Origin: an uncultured Halomonas sp.
GTDB taxonomy: Bacteria > Pseudomonadota > Gammaproteobacteria > Pseudomonadales > Halomonadaceae
NCBI RefSeq assembly: GCF_947500835.1
Contig: NZ_CANMTQ010000003.1
Coordinates: forward strand, 186,001 to 250,000
DNA length: 64,000 bases
Direction: 5' to 3'
Within the stretch, counting starts at the first letter, position 1. Each line of letters opens with the position of its first letter. The notes below the pieces were generated by a model. It was not told the DNA's origin and ran no database searches. It saw only the letters and a list, made by a program, of their open reading frames with translations. This document shows positions 52,529 through 61,672 of this stretch, piece by piece. The position numbers and the translations under genes are program-made.

Positions 52529-53365
52529 ATGATCGAGTGGATATCACAGAACGCGAAAGTACTGAACTTCTTCACCAATCTTGGCGTTTTGATCGTCTGG
52601 CTGGGGTACGCCCAGCTTTTGTATCTCGGCTTTAGTCGTCAGCGCCGCCCGCGGCTGATCATCAACCGCGGCAAGAGAAAGGATATCGACGCTTTGTGCA
52701 TCGTCAGCAACATGAGCGCCGAATCGATCTTCATCGAATACATCATCGCGGAGCTTGAAACCTCGGAAGGCACTATCACCATGGATGTCACCGATTTCGA
52801 TCAGGAATATGAAGAGGGTGACGAAGAGAGGCAACAGCACTCATCCTCCCCGGGCACGGTAAGAGAAAATACGCGCCAGGGGCCGCTGGGATCCGGGGAT
52901 TTTCTTCACGTCGGCACCTTCTCGAATTTGCTCGAGCGGCTGGCAAGAGACGAAGGCATCAAGATGGACGGCCACCGCCCGCAAGGGGAGTTGACGTTCA
53001 AGCATCTGACCATTCGCCTGATCGGGGTCTATGGCCCGGAAGACATGCCCATCGGCGCCGAGCGCAGCTTCGAGCTGTTCACCAATGAAGATTTCCGTTC
53101 GCTGACTCCGAACAGCTGGGATACCAAGCGACTGTCGTCTTTTCGCCAGCGCCGCAAGCTACGCAAGATCATGCAGGAACTCAACGACAGAAATTTCTCC
53201 TCCTCGTCGAACCTGCGCCAGATCGACAGTGAAGAGGATGACTACAACAAGGACAGCCCTACTCAGAACGACGACAAGAACGACGATGAACAGGGTGAGG
53301 ATAAGGGCGAGCGCAGCCAAGAAGAGACCCGACAGGCGGCCGCCAAGGCCAGCCGTGAGGAGTGA
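52529..53365 (+). CDS. Hypothetical membrane-anchored protein with acidic tail
   Basis: A 278-residue protein. One N-terminal membrane helix (FFTNLGVLIVWLGYAQLLYL, about residues 14-33) is followed by a soluble beta-rich domain (residues ~35-185) with VSNMSAESIFIEYIIAELET and HLTIRLIGVYGPEDMPIGAE, then a basic stretch (KRLSSFRQRRKLRKIMQEL) and a very acidic, Gln/Glu-rich tail (DSEEDDYNKDSPTQNDDKND). I do not recognise a family. The AAGGAA site is 11 bases upstream. It converges on pqqF; no functional link is implied. Confidence 0.72.
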   Translation: MIEWISQNAKVLNFFTNLGVLIVWLGYAQLLYLGFSRQRRPRLIINRGKRKDIDALCIVSNMSAESIFIEYIIAELETSEGTITMDVTDFDQEYEEGDEERQQHSSSPGTVRENTRQGPLGSGDFLHVGTFSNLLERLARDEGIKMDGHRPQGELTFKHLTIRLIGVYGPEDMPIGAERSFELFTNEDFRSLTPNSWDTKRLSSFRQRRKLRKIMQELNDRNFSSSSNLRQIDSEEDDYNKDSPTQNDDKNDDEQGEDKGERSQEETRQAAAKASREE

Positions 53366-53400
53366 TTTGAGGCTGCTGGTTTTTTAATATTCAAAAGTGA

Positions 53401-55947
53401 TCATGAAGAGCAGGTTCTTGGACGGTGGACCCACCACTGCCCAGCGAGCCTGCCTTCGACAAGATCTTGCGCCAGTCTCGTCAAGCGTTCACCGCTTAGC
53501 GCCGTCAATGCCGCCTGCTCTGTTTCCCAGGGCTCCCAATCTCCGCGTCTTCGCAACCCCTGCCAGGCTCGCATCAGCGCCTCCCCTGGCGTTTCGGGGC
53601 GGCCCCATCGGGTGCTCAAGGCGGTGCGTTGTCTGTCGAAAGTCGTACTGTTCAAACACGCTAACGCAACACCCTGGGTCTTCAGGAAGGCATTTACCGC
53701 TTCGCATAGCGTTTCGCTGTCCGCATGAGGGGATTGCACCACGTAGCCAAGTCGCGGCCAGCCATCCGACGCCTCGCGATAGCGTACCGCCGCCACATAG
53801 CCGAGCTTCTGGCGCTGGCGCATTTCATGATGAAACGCCGCGTCGTGACACTGGGCCAGCAGTTGAAACAGCGCTTGGCTGATGGGGCTGGCGTCCGGTG
53901 CGTCGATCTGCAGCATGACCGCCGCGTCATCGCCTTGAGGCGTAAGCCAATGGACAGGCCAAGCCCTGGCGGTTGATCGGCTTGTCGAGGCGGCCGGTGC
54001 TGACGTGGACGCGCAGATATCGATTTCTGATGCCAAGTTCGCAAAAACGTTTCCGCAAGACGCCAACAGCCGCTGGCAGCCTGCCCGGGCCTCGGCGGCG
54101 CTCAACGTTCCCCCGGCCCAGGCTAGCGTTCGTGCATCGTTTTTCTGCCGGAAGGTGGGCTGGCTATCCAGAAGATTCAACAGCCGCTGAGCCAGCAACC
54201 CTTTGCTGGAAGTGGCGAGTGGCGTGCTGATTCCGGCAGGCTGCCGAGACGGCCAAAGACGCAATGCCTGAACAAGGGCCGATTCCAGCCGCTCGGCATC
54301 GCCCGTTGCCATTAGCCAGTCACCCTGCGCATCGCCCTCGAGCGTGAGCGCTATTCCGTGCGCCAGCGCAGCCTGACGCAAGGCCAGCGTATTTTGCCGC
54401 CAGCGTGCCAATCGTGCCGCCTGATGAGTGGCCGACGCCGGCCAGACTAGGCACCAGAACGCATTTTTACAGACGGGTTCGCCATCCCACCATAGCGCAA
54501 GCTTTTCGTTGTCGAGGATCAAACCCGATGCGGCAGAGCTGTCGTCAGCAAGCAGAGCCCGGCGTGGAATCGATGGCGCCGATCGAGAAGGCAGGATTGT
54601 AGAGCGCCAGGCTGAGTCGAATACCAGCGGCGGGCGATGGCGCAGCCGGGTGCCCGTCTCAGGTATTGTGTCAGCTTGCGCCAAGTCAGGTAGCGCTTCC
54701 AGAATCCGGCAGCACCTGGCTTCCAGCATGGGCATCAATGTTTTGATGGCCGAGTCATCCAGTGCCGCGTTCGCGTCCCGTGTCTCTGGACGCATTGACA
54801 GCGTTCGTGGCTCAACGGCAAGACGCCGAGCCAGCGATTTGGGCCAGGCATCGAGGTTGTGGATCAGCGAACCGGGTTGCCCTGAAGCGTCACCCATCGT
54901 CAGCCGGGTAGCGGCGTCTTCGACCCAGGCCTGGCAGGTGGCGATCAGGGAGTCACGCTGTCGATGTCCCGACGCACTCAACGTTAGGCTCAGCAGTAGA
55001 AAGGGAGCACCGCCGTCCGCCACAAGACAAAGCGCCATATCGTGAATGGCATCATGCGGGGCAAGGGTGGCGGCGAGTGCGCCGTCTTTAAGTACCTGGA
55101 CCAGCCGTTCACTGATCTGACGCTGGGCAGGTGTCAGCGGGTCCGGCAACGGCCAGATCAATTCCAGCAGGGGGTTGGCAGGCGGCTGATGCCTGGGCGG
55201 GGACCACTGTAACCAACCGGGTTCCGCCCAGGGCCAGGTTCGAGTAGGCGCGGTGCCGGTCTCGGCAGGAATCTCAGCGGCTGTCGCCGTCAGCAGAGCG
55301 AGCTGCTGCTTCAGGGGCTGCGGCCCCAGCATGACCAGGTTAATGAGTTCGGCACGATAATGGCAGGCGTGAAAGTCGCGAAGCGCACAACGCAGTGCGG
55401 AGGTGTCCGGTCCCAGGCCCTGACGATTGCCATGATGACAATGAAAGGCAGGATGGGATGCCTCGAAAAGTCGCGACAGGGCGCGTTGGCGATGCAGCTC
55501 GGGATCATTCAGCCGCGCCTGATATTCCGCCTCGATCACCTCGACTTCCCGGGCAATGTGCGTCTCGTTCAAAAAGGGATGCAGAACGATATCGAGCAGT
55601 CGTTCGAGGCCTGCCTGCGTCTCATCTGGCGGTAGAGTCAGGTGCACATCCGTCGCGTACTCATCCGTATGGGCGTTGTACCGCCCGCCCTGATCACTCA
55701 CCCAGGCAGCGAAATCCCCCGGCTCCGGGTGGCGTGACGAGCCCAGGAACAGGGCATGTTCGAGCAGATGGGCAAGCCCGGGGAGTGCTTCGGGTTCGTC
55801 CAGATAGCCCACGCCGATGGCGCAGACCAGACGTACCTGCCGAGCGGTAGGCACCTCGATGGCCTGGACACGCAGGCCGTTGGCGAGCCGACGCCTCGCC
55901 ATGCGGCTTCCCGATGGCAGGCCCGGTACCTCCCCCCGATCAGTCAC
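53401..55947 (-). CDS. pqqF: PqqF-like M16 peptidase of PQQ biosynthesis
   Basis: An 848-residue zinc protease of family M16 that cuts the PQQ precursor peptide. The inverted zinc motif HLLEH is at residues 60-64, with the downstream Glu in EVEVIEAEYQARL. Family repeats follow through four domain halves, the C-terminal ones lacking zinc ligands. GTG 55947 gives the full N-terminus; ATG 55902 (MARRRLANGLR) after GGGAAG is an alternative of equal merit. It is last in the pqqABCDEF operon, 6 bases after pqqE. Partners such as PqqG or PqqH are not adjacent. Confidence 0.9.
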   Translation of the reverse strand: MTDRGEVPGLPSGSRMARRRLANGLRVQAIEVPTARQVRLVCAIGVGYLDEPEALPGLAHLLEHALFLGSSRHPEPGDFAAWVSDQGGRYNAHTDEYATDVHLTLPPDETQAGLERLLDIVLHPFLNETHIAREVEVIEAEYQARLNDPELHRQRALSRLFEASHPAFHCHHGNRQGLGPDTSALRCALRDFHACHYRAELINLVMLGPQPLKQQLALLTATAAEIPAETGTAPTRTWPWAEPGWLQWSPPRHQPPANPLLELIWPLPDPLTPAQRQISERLVQVLKDGALAATLAPHDAIHDMALCLVADGGAPFLLLSLTLSASGHRQRDSLIATCQAWVEDAATRLTMGDASGQPGSLIHNLDAWPKSLARRLAVEPRTLSMRPETRDANAALDDSAIKTLMPMLEARCCRILEALPDLAQADTIPETGTRLRHRPPLVFDSAWRSTILPSRSAPSIPRRALLADDSSAASGLILDNEKLALWWDGEPVCKNAFWCLVWPASATHQAARLARWRQNTLALRQAALAHGIALTLEGDAQGDWLMATGDAERLESALVQALRLWPSRQPAGISTPLATSSKGLLAQRLLNLLDSQPTFRQKNDARTLAWAGGTLSAAEARAGCQRLLASCGNVFANLASEIDICASTSAPAASTSRSTARAWPVHWLTPQGDDAAVMLQIDAPDASPISQALFQLLAQCHDAAFHHEMRQRQKLGYVAAVRYREASDGWPRLGYVVQSPHADSETLCEAVNAFLKTQGVALACLNSTTFDRQRTALSTRWGRPETPGEALMRAWQGLRRRGDWEPWETEQAALTALSGERLTRLAQDLVEGRLAGQWWVHRPRTCSS

Positions 55948-55953
55948 AGGGCG

Positions 55954-57102
55954 TCACTCGCGACAGAAGACCCGGGACTGCCGGACGTTGCGCAGGGTCA
56001 GCTCATTGATGGCGCGCGGGTCGTTGGCGGCTTCTTCCCGGGCGGCTTCGATCAGATGATGATCCGGGGACAGGTCGCAGACCGGGTCGGTAGCATCGGC
56101 GTTGCCGGTGAGCATATAGGCCTGACAGCGACAGCCACCGAAATCCTTGTGGCGCTCGTCGCAGTCGCGACAGGGGGAGGGCATCCAGTCCTCGCCGCGA
56201 TAGCGGTTGAAGGCCTCGCTTTGATACCAGATCGTCTTGAGCGACTGCTTGCGTACCGTAGGAAACGTCATCGGCAGAATGCGGGCGCTATGGCAGGGCA
56301 GCACCGCCCCGTCCGGGGCCACGGTCATGAAGATGGAGCCCCAGCCCCCCATGCAGGCCTTGGGGCGCGTTGCATAGTAGTCCGGTATCACGAACAGCAG
56401 GCGCATGTCCTGGCCCTTGGTCGCGAGGCGTTCCCGCCAGCGCTGGGTAGTGGCCTCGGCGGCCTCGAGCTGTTCGCGGCTGGGCAACAGCCCGGCGCGA
56501 TTGAGTTGCGCCCAGCCGTAAAGCTGGCAGTTGGCAAGCTCCACCGCGTCCGCGCCAAGCTCCGCGCACAGGGCGATGATATCGTCGATCTGATCGATGT
56601 TGTGCCGATGCAGCACCACGTTGAGCACCATGGGGTAGCCCGCGGCCTTGACTGCCCTGGCCATGGCCAGCTTCTTGGCGTGAGCCTTGGGTGAACCCGC
56701 CACCGCCGCGGCAACGTCCGCATCCGCCGCCTGCAGGCTGATCTGGATATGATCGAGGCCTGCCTCGCGCAGGGCGTCGATCCGGGCCTCATCGAGCCCC
56801 AGCCCGGAGGTGATCAGGTTGGTATAGAATCCCAGCCGGCGGGCCTCGGCTACCAGAGCTTCCAGATCCTTGCGCACCAAAGGCTCGCCGCCGGAAAACC
56901 CGAGCTGCACTGCCCCCATGGCCCGGGCCTGGCGCAGTACGTCGAACCACTCATCGGTGCTCAATTCGTCCTGCCGGGCGGCAAAGTCCAGCGGGTTGGA
57001 GCAGTAGGAGCACTGCAGCGGACAGCGGTAGGTCAGCTCTGCCAGCAGCCACAGCGGCGCGCCCTGACCGGCGGGTGGCGGAGTGGGCACGGGTTCAGTC
57101 AT
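55954..57102 (-). CDS. pqqE: PQQ biosynthesis radical SAM enzyme PqqE
   Basis: A 382-residue radical SAM-SPASM enzyme that forms the carbon-carbon bond between Glu and Tyr of PqqA. The cluster motif CPLQCSYC has Cys27, Cys31 and Cys34. SAM-binding GFSGGEPL is near residue 68. The SPASM auxiliary cluster region includes [35 protein letters not shown] and DPVCDLSP. It acts with PqqD as the peptide chaperone. It overlaps the pqqD stop by 8 bases, so translation is coupled. Confidence 0.97.
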   Translation of the reverse strand: MTEPVPTPPPAGQGAPLWLLAELTYRCPLQCSYCSNPLDFAARQDELSTDEWFDVLRQARAMGAVQLGFSGGEPLVRKDLEALVAEARRLGFYTNLITSGLGLDEARIDALREAGLDHIQISLQAADADVAAAVAGSPKAHAKKLAMARAVKAAGYPMVLNVVLHRHNIDQIDDIIALCAELGADAVELANCQLYGWAQLNRAGLLPSREQLEAAEATTQRWRERLATKGQDMRLLFVIPDYYATRPKACMGGWGSIFMTVAPDGAVLPCHSARILPMTFPTVRKQSLKTIWYQSEAFNRYRGEDWMPSPCRDCDERHKDFGGCRCQAYMLTGNADATDPVCDLSPDHHLIEAAREEAANDPRAINELTLRNVRQSRVFCRE

Positions 57103-57370
57103 GACGAATCCAGCCCTGGTTGGCGGCGTCTTGCAGGAACTCTTCCACGTCCGCGCTCATCTCCTCTCGTGGCGCCTGGGGAAAGCGGCGCTGCAGTTCG
57201 TCGATCAGTGCCGTCACGTCCCGCTCGCCGTCGAGCAAGGTCAGGATGGCGCCGGCGCTCTCGTTGAGTTGCACCATCCCTTCAGGATAGAGCAGCACGT
57301 GGCGCTGCTGGGCTTCTTCCCACTGCAGACGCCAGCCCGGACGCAGACGGTAGACGGTGGTCGGGTTCAT
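57095..57370 (-). CDS. pqqD: PQQ biosynthesis peptide chaperone PqqD
   Basis: A 91-residue RiPP-recognition-element protein that presents the PqqA peptide to PqqE. The winged-helix pattern is visible ([20 protein letters not shown], then [20 protein letters not shown] and a C-terminal [15 protein letters not shown]). Length is typical (~90). The start overlaps the pqqC stop by 4 bases and its stop overlaps the pqqE start by 8, keeping PqqD, PqqC and PqqE in a fixed ratio. Confidence 0.96.
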   Translation of the reverse strand: MNPTTVYRLRPGWRLQWEEAQQRHVLLYPEGMVQLNESAGAILTLLDGERDVTALIDELQRRFPQAPREEMSADVEEFLQDAANQGWIRHD

Positions 57371-58176
57371 GCAAGCCCCCGATGATAGACGCGCTTGTCA
57401 GTGACCGTGTGGTAGGGCGCTCGGTCGAGCTGATAGGCCAGGGTCATGGCGTCAAGCATGCTCCACAGCACGTCGAGCTTGAACTGCAGAATGTCCAGGG
57501 CGCGCTGCTGAGTTGCCTGGGTGGTGCAAAGCTCTAGCGCCAGTTCCAGGCCGTGATCCACGTCGCGCCGGGCCTCACCCAGGCGCTTGCGAAAGTAGGC
57601 GTAGCCCGCCGGATCGATCCAGGGGTAGTGAGTCGGCCAGGTGTCCAGGCGGCTGCGATGGGCCTGGGGGGCGAAGAGTTCCGTCAACGACGAGATTGCC
57701 CCCTCGCGCCAGTCGGCGCGGCGCACGAAGTTGACATAGGCATCCACGGCGAAGCGCACCCCGGGCAGCACGTGCTCCTGGGACCATAGCGCCTCGCGAC
57801 TCAATCCCACCGCCTCGCCAAGGGCCAGCCAGGCCTCGATGCCGCCGTCATCCGCATGGCCATCGTGGTCTAGCAGCCGCTGAATCCAGCGCCGGCGAGC
57901 GGAGGCATCCGGACAGTTGGCCAGCAGCGCCGCGTCTTTGAGCGGGATGTTGATCTGATAGTAGAAACGATTGGCCACCCAGCCGCGAATCTGCTCCGGG
58001 GTGGCGCGGCCTTCGGCCATGTCCACCTGGTAGGGGTGATGAATATGGTAGTAGTCGCCCTTGGCCAGCAGCGCCTCATGAAAGGCGTCGCGATCGAGTG
58101 CCTTGTCCGCTGTATCACCTGATGCGGCAAAAGGCGCGGCGAAGGGCGTGGCGAAAGGCGATGCATTCGATGGCAT
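57367..58176 (-). CDS. pqqC: Pyrroloquinoline-quinone synthase PqqC
   Basis: A 269-residue cofactor-free oxidase that carries out the last eight-electron oxidation and ring closure of PQQ. Conserved active-site segments are [55 protein letters not shown] and [14 protein letters not shown]. The N-terminus has about 25 extra residues with a short internal duplication ([12 protein letters not shown]), absent from most PqqC. AAGGAGACC precedes the ATG. Downstream pqqD overlaps its stop. Confidence 0.97.
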   Translation of the reverse strand: MPSNASPFATPFAAPFAASGDTADKALDRDAFHEALLAKGDYYHIHHPYQVDMAEGRATPEQIRGWVANRFYYQINIPLKDAALLANCPDASARRRWIQRLLDHDGHADDGGIEAWLALGEAVGLSREALWSQEHVLPGVRFAVDAYVNFVRRADWREGAISSLTELFAPQAHRSRLDTWPTHYPWIDPAGYAYFRKRLGEARRDVDHGLELALELCTTQATQQRALDILQFKLDVLWSMLDAMTLAYQLDRAPYHTVTDKRVYHRGLA

Positions 58177-58293
58177 GAAAGCGGTCTCCTTGAAGTTTAA
58201 GCCATCCTTGGCATGGGTCGTACATTATGACGCTTACGCTGCACTTCAAGTTCAAGCCGCCTGATTCAAAGGAGATGATTCAAGGGGCATGTT

Positions 58294-59223
58294 TCAAGGC
58301 TCGAAGCGCAGTCCATCAAAGGCAACCTCGATGTTGCGAGCATCGAGTTCTGCCCGCTCTCTCGATTTCTCGTCGAGAATCGGATTGGTGTTGTTGATAT
58401 GAATCAGGATGCGTCGAGTGCTTTCGGGTAGACGCTCGAGTTCGCTCAGCAGCCCGTTTTCTCCAGACAGCGCCAGATGGCCCATATCCTGCCCGGTAGC
58501 TTGGCCGACCCCGGCTCGTTGCAGCTCGTCGTCCTGCCATAGGGTGCCGTCCACCAGCACGCAGTCGGCGCGCTTTAGCCAGCCGCGCAGCTCATCATCC
58601 GGTTTGCCCAGTCCCGGCGCATAGAACAGCGAGCGGCCGCTGCGGGTATCTTCGATGTACAAGCCGATGTTGTCCCCCGGCGTAGGGGAGCCGCGCCGGG
58701 GTGAATAGGGCGGGGCATTGCTGTGCAGAGCGACCGCGGTGAAGGTCAGCCCCGGACAAATTGGCACCGAGAAAGAGGCGGTGGCGTGGGCCGCATCCAC
58801 TTGGATGGGCTGCCAGCGCAGCCCGCCCTGCCAGTGTTCCAGCATGGGAAAGAGCGGAAAGCCGGTGCTCAGATCCTGATGCACGTTAGGGGTGCACCAG
58901 ACATCCAGCGGACAGCCTTCCCGCAGGGACAGCAAGCCGGAGGTATGATCGATCTGGCCATCCATGAGCAATACGCCGGCAATGCCGGTATCCCGAGGCG
59001 TTCGTTTGGGATGCAGTTCGGGATTGGCGCCGATCTGGGCGCGGATATCCGGAGATGCGTTGCACAGAAGCCAGCGCTCACCGTCGCTGCTGACGGCGAT
59101 GGAGGACTGGGTGCGCGCCTGAGCCGTCAGGCTGTCATCGCGCAAGCCAAGACAGTTGCGGCAGTTGCAGTTCCATTGTGGAAAGCCACCGCCTGCCGCC
59201 GAACCCAACACCAGAATCTGCAT
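58294..59223 (-). CDS. pqqB: PQQ biosynthesis protein PqqB
   Basis: A 309-residue metallo-beta-lactamase-fold protein that hydroxylates tyrosine in the PQQ precursor after excision. The N-terminal signature is [19 protein letters not shown], and the fold's metal-site pattern appears in [17 protein letters not shown]. The conserved tail is [18 protein letters not shown]. Start ATG 59223 has GAGAGG upstream. A hairpin separates it from pqqA, and a 117-base gap from pqqC, the loosest spacing in the operon. Confidence 0.97.
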   Translation of the reverse strand: MQILVLGSAAGGGFPQWNCNCRNCLGLRDDSLTAQARTQSSIAVSSDGERWLLCNASPDIRAQIGANPELHPKRTPRDTGIAGVLLMDGQIDHTSGLLSLREGCPLDVWCTPNVHQDLSTGFPLFPMLEHWQGGLRWQPIQVDAAHATASFSVPICPGLTFTAVALHSNAPPYSPRRGSPTPGDNIGLYIEDTRSGRSLFYAPGLGKPDDELRGWLKRADCVLVDGTLWQDDELQRAGVGQATGQDMGHLALSGENGLLSELERLPESTRRILIHINNTNPILDEKSRERAELDARNIEVAFDGLRFEP

Positions 59224-59245
59224 TAAATCCTCTCACGGGCAAAAC

Positions 59246-59272
59246 AAAACGCTCCGATGATCGGAGCGTTTT
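59246..59272 (-). terminator. Attenuator-type hairpin between pqqA and pqqB
   Basis: On the minus strand, AAAACGCTCCGA pairs perfectly with TCGGAGCGTTTT (59246-59257 with 59261-59272) across a three-base loop and is followed by GTTTTG. It lies 16 bases after the pqqA stop and before the pqqB ribosome-binding site. A partial terminator here would yield many short pqqA transcripts and few long ones. Confidence 0.85.
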
Positions 59273-59288
59273 CAATGACAAACTGAAA

Positions 59289-59360
59289 TCAGCGATTGGC
59301 GATATAGAGGGTGACCTCGAAGCCAAGGCGCAGATCGATGTATGACGGCTTGGTCCACAT
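59289..59360 (-). CDS. pqqA: PQQ precursor peptide PqqA
   Basis: A 23-residue ribosomal precursor, [20 protein letters not shown] plus ANR. Glu15 and Tyr19, in the conserved ExxxY motif, are the two residues fused into PQQ. GGAGA lies at a good distance before ATG 59360. It is the first gene of the pqqABCDEF operon and transcribes away from xoxF. Length (22-39 in the family) and motif leave little doubt. Confidence 0.97.
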   Translation of the reverse strand: MWTKPSYIDLRLGFEVTLYIANR

Positions 59361-59734
59361 GATTTTTCTCCGATCGTTAGGGCAGGGTGTACAAGGCACT
59401 ACTTTACACTTCTTCAGTAAAGCACTCTAGCCGATAGTTGCATTGCGACCTAAGTCTAATAGCCGCGATGTGGTATGCCAAGGATTGCGCTGATTTATCT
59501 CGTCGGATCTCAAAGCAGTTATAAAGCAACAGGTTGCTAGAGCGTGACGTAGCGTTGTCTCGATGATCAATTTCGTTGCCCTCTTTGAAAGGTTCGAAAT
59601 ACGCCTCTCTTCTCCTATGCAATCCCGCATCCTGTGCTAGACCTTATAAGGTGCTGCTGGAAAGTAATAACAACGACAAGCTCGCCGCGGGCAGGGAATG
59701 GCCCGTGACGAGATCCCACCCTGGAGATGACGTC
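59361..59734. promoter_or_regulatory. Divergent promoter region of pqqA and xoxF
   Basis: These 374 bases hold no supported gene and must contain the promoters of both divergent operons. An inverted repeat CTTTAC (59402-59407) and GTAAAG (59417-59422), separated by 9 bases, lies 42 bases upstream of the pqqA start and is the best operator candidate. The GGAGATG before ATG 59735 is the xoxF ribosome-binding site. I see no clear sigma-54 or sigma-70 hexamer pair. Confidence 0.5.
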
Positions 59735-61561
59735 ATGCTGAAGGAGATGAAATATGTCATTGCGACCATAGGGCTCTTGGCCGCTACCACGCTTCAAGCC
59801 AATGAAAATCAGCTTGAATTACAGAACAACCCCGAGCTATGGGCCACCCAGCTCGGCAACTACCAAGGCAATCGCTACAGCAAGCTCGATCAGATCAACC
59901 GCGACACCATCAACGACCTGCGCCCTCTGTGGCAATTCTCGACCGGGGTGCTGCGCGGTCATGAAGGCGGCCCGCTGTATGTCGGCGACGGTCGTCTGTA
60001 TATCCACACCCCCTTCCCCAATAAAGTCTTTGCCCTCGACCTGGAAGATCAGGGGCGTATCGTCTGGACCTATGAGCCGGATCAGGATCCTCGGGTCATT
60101 CCCGTCATGTGTTGCGATACCGTCAATCGCGGTCTCGCCTATGCGGACGGCCGCCTGTTCCTGGGCCTGGCCAACAACACCCTGGTCGCCCTGGATTCGG
60201 AATCCGGCGAGCTGCTTTGGGAAGCCTCCAACGGCGATCATACCAAGGGTGAGAGCAATACCATGTCGCCGCTCGTGGTACACGACAAGGTCGTGATGGG
60301 TATCAGCGGAGGCGAGTTCGGGGTGCGCGGTCACATGACCGCCTACAACGTCGAGTCGGGAGAAAGAGTCTGGCGTGGATACTCCAACGGCCCCGACAGC
60401 GATGTACTGCTCGATCCGCAAAAGACCCTGATGATGGGCGAGCCCATCGGCGAGGCGGATCTGGGCGTAAGCACCTGGCCGGAAGGTGAATGGAAGCGCG
60501 GCGGTGGCGCGCCCTGGGGTTGGGTCACCTACGACCCTGAACTCGATCTGATCTACTACGGCTCCGGTAACCCAGGCAGCTGGAACCCGGAACAGCGCAC
60601 CGTGGATGGCGAACCCGCGGACAACAAGTGGGCAATCACGGTATTTGCCCGGGATCCCAACACCGGCGAGGTGAAATGGGTTTATCAGAAGGTGCCTTTC
60701 GATGAGTGGGACTATGACGGTGTCAACGAGAACCAGCTGATCGATGTGGAGATCGACGGTAAACAGCGAAAAGGCCTGGCGATCATCGATCGTACCGGCT
60801 TCGGCTTTCTGCTCGATCGTGAAACCGGCGAGCTTCTTGTCGCCGAGAAATTTGCTCCGGAAACCAATTGGGCGAGCCACTATGACATGGACACTGGTCG
60901 GCCGGTGGTCAACGAGGAGTTCAGCACCTTCCGCCAGGGGGTCAACGTCAACACCACGGATATCTGTCCTACCGCCATGGGCGCCAAGAACATGCAGCCC
61001 AGCGCCTACTCCCCGGAAACCGGCCTGCTCTATGCCGGCATCAACCGCATCTGCATGAACTACGAGCCTTACGAGACCGAGTACGTGGCGGGTCAACCCT
61101 ATGTCGGCGCTACCCTCACCATGATGCCCGCACCGGTACAGGACGAGGACAACAAGGGACGCATGGGCAGCTTCATCGCCTGGGACCCGGTCAAGGGTGA
61201 AGTCGTCTGGGAAACCAACGAGCGCTTCGCGGTCTGGAGCGGTGCCTTGGCCACGGCAGGCGGTCTGGCGTTCTATGGCACTCTGGAAGGCCATGTGAAG
61301 GCGGTGAACATCGATACCGGTGAGGAGATGTGGAGCTTCAAGACACCCTCGGGAATCATCGGCAACATCAATACTTTCCAGCATCAGGGCAAGCAGTACC
61401 TGGGCGTGCTGTCCGGGGTCGGTGGCTGGGCGGGTATTGGTCTGGCGGCGGGCCTCGAAGATCCTGAGGAAGGGCTGGGAGCGGTCAGTGCCTTTGCCGC
61501 CCTCGAGGATTACACCGAGCTTGGTGGCGTGCTGACGGTGTTCGCCTTGCCGGACGCATGA
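59735..61561 (+). CDS. xoxF: PQQ-dependent alcohol dehydrogenase, XoxF-like, predicted lanthanide type
   Basis: A 608-residue periplasmic quinoprotein with an eight-bladed propeller. The signal peptide is cut after TTLQA (residue 22). The disulfide of adjacent Cys126-Cys127 lies in VMCCDTVNRGLAY. Metal ligands by alignment are Glu194 (SGGEFGVRG), Asn279 (YGSGNP) and catalytic Asp326 in DEWDYDGVNEN; the second Asp328 replaces the Ala of calcium-dependent MxaF and coordinates a lanthanide in XoxF and PedH. Likely substrates are methanol, ethanol or other primary alcohols. ATG 59735 follows GGAGATG. Confidence 0.92.
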   Translation: MLKEMKYVIATIGLLAATTLQANENQLELQNNPELWATQLGNYQGNRYSKLDQINRDTINDLRPLWQFSTGVLRGHEGGPLYVGDGRLYIHTPFPNKVFALDLEDQGRIVWTYEPDQDPRVIPVMCCDTVNRGLAYADGRLFLGLANNTLVALDSESGELLWEASNGDHTKGESNTMSPLVVHDKVVMGISGGEFGVRGHMTAYNVESGERVWRGYSNGPDSDVLLDPQKTLMMGEPIGEADLGVSTWPEGEWKRGGGAPWGWVTYDPELDLIYYGSGNPGSWNPEQRTVDGEPADNKWAITVFARDPNTGEVKWVYQKVPFDEWDYDGVNENQLIDVEIDGKQRKGLAIIDRTGFGFLLDRETGELLVAEKFAPETNWASHYDMDTGRPVVNEEFSTFRQGVNVNTTDICPTAMGAKNMQPSAYSPETGLLYAGINRICMNYEPYETEYVAGQPYVGATLTMMPAPVQDEDNKGRMGSFIAWDPVKGEVVWETNERFAVWSGALATAGGLAFYGTLEGHVKAVNIDTGEEMWSFKTPSGIIGNINTFQHQGKQYLGVLSGVGGWAGIGLAAGLEDPEEGLGAVSAFAALEDYTELGGVLTVFALPDA

Positions 61562-61569
61562 GGCATGAA

Positions 61570-61610
61570 CTCACTCACCGGCATGCTGGCTTGTTGGGCC
61601 GGTGAGTGAG
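61570..61610 (+). promoter_or_regulatory. Long hairpin between xoxF and the cytochrome gene
   Basis: A 13-bp perfect stem, CTCACTCACCGGC (61570-61582) with GCCGGTGAGTGAG (61598-61610), encloses a 15-base loop. There is no T-run after it, so it should protect the xoxF mRNA 3' end or partly attenuate rather than terminate. Confidence 0.75.
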
Positions 61611-61672
61611 TCATCCACTCGCGTTGGCCGTTGCTCGGTGAGAAGACCGGTTTGTCGAAGGAGACTCACTGT

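Noticed and set aside
58263..58303. Three loose copies of a TTCAAGG-containing 14-bp unit near the pqqB stop
   Set aside because: Similarity is low between copies and the third overlaps the stop codon; not convincing as a functional repeat.
59837..61384. 515-codon open frame antisense to xoxF
   Set aside because: It mirrors the codon pattern of xoxF exactly, has no ribosome-binding site and encodes no recognisable domain; high G+C creates such shadow frames.
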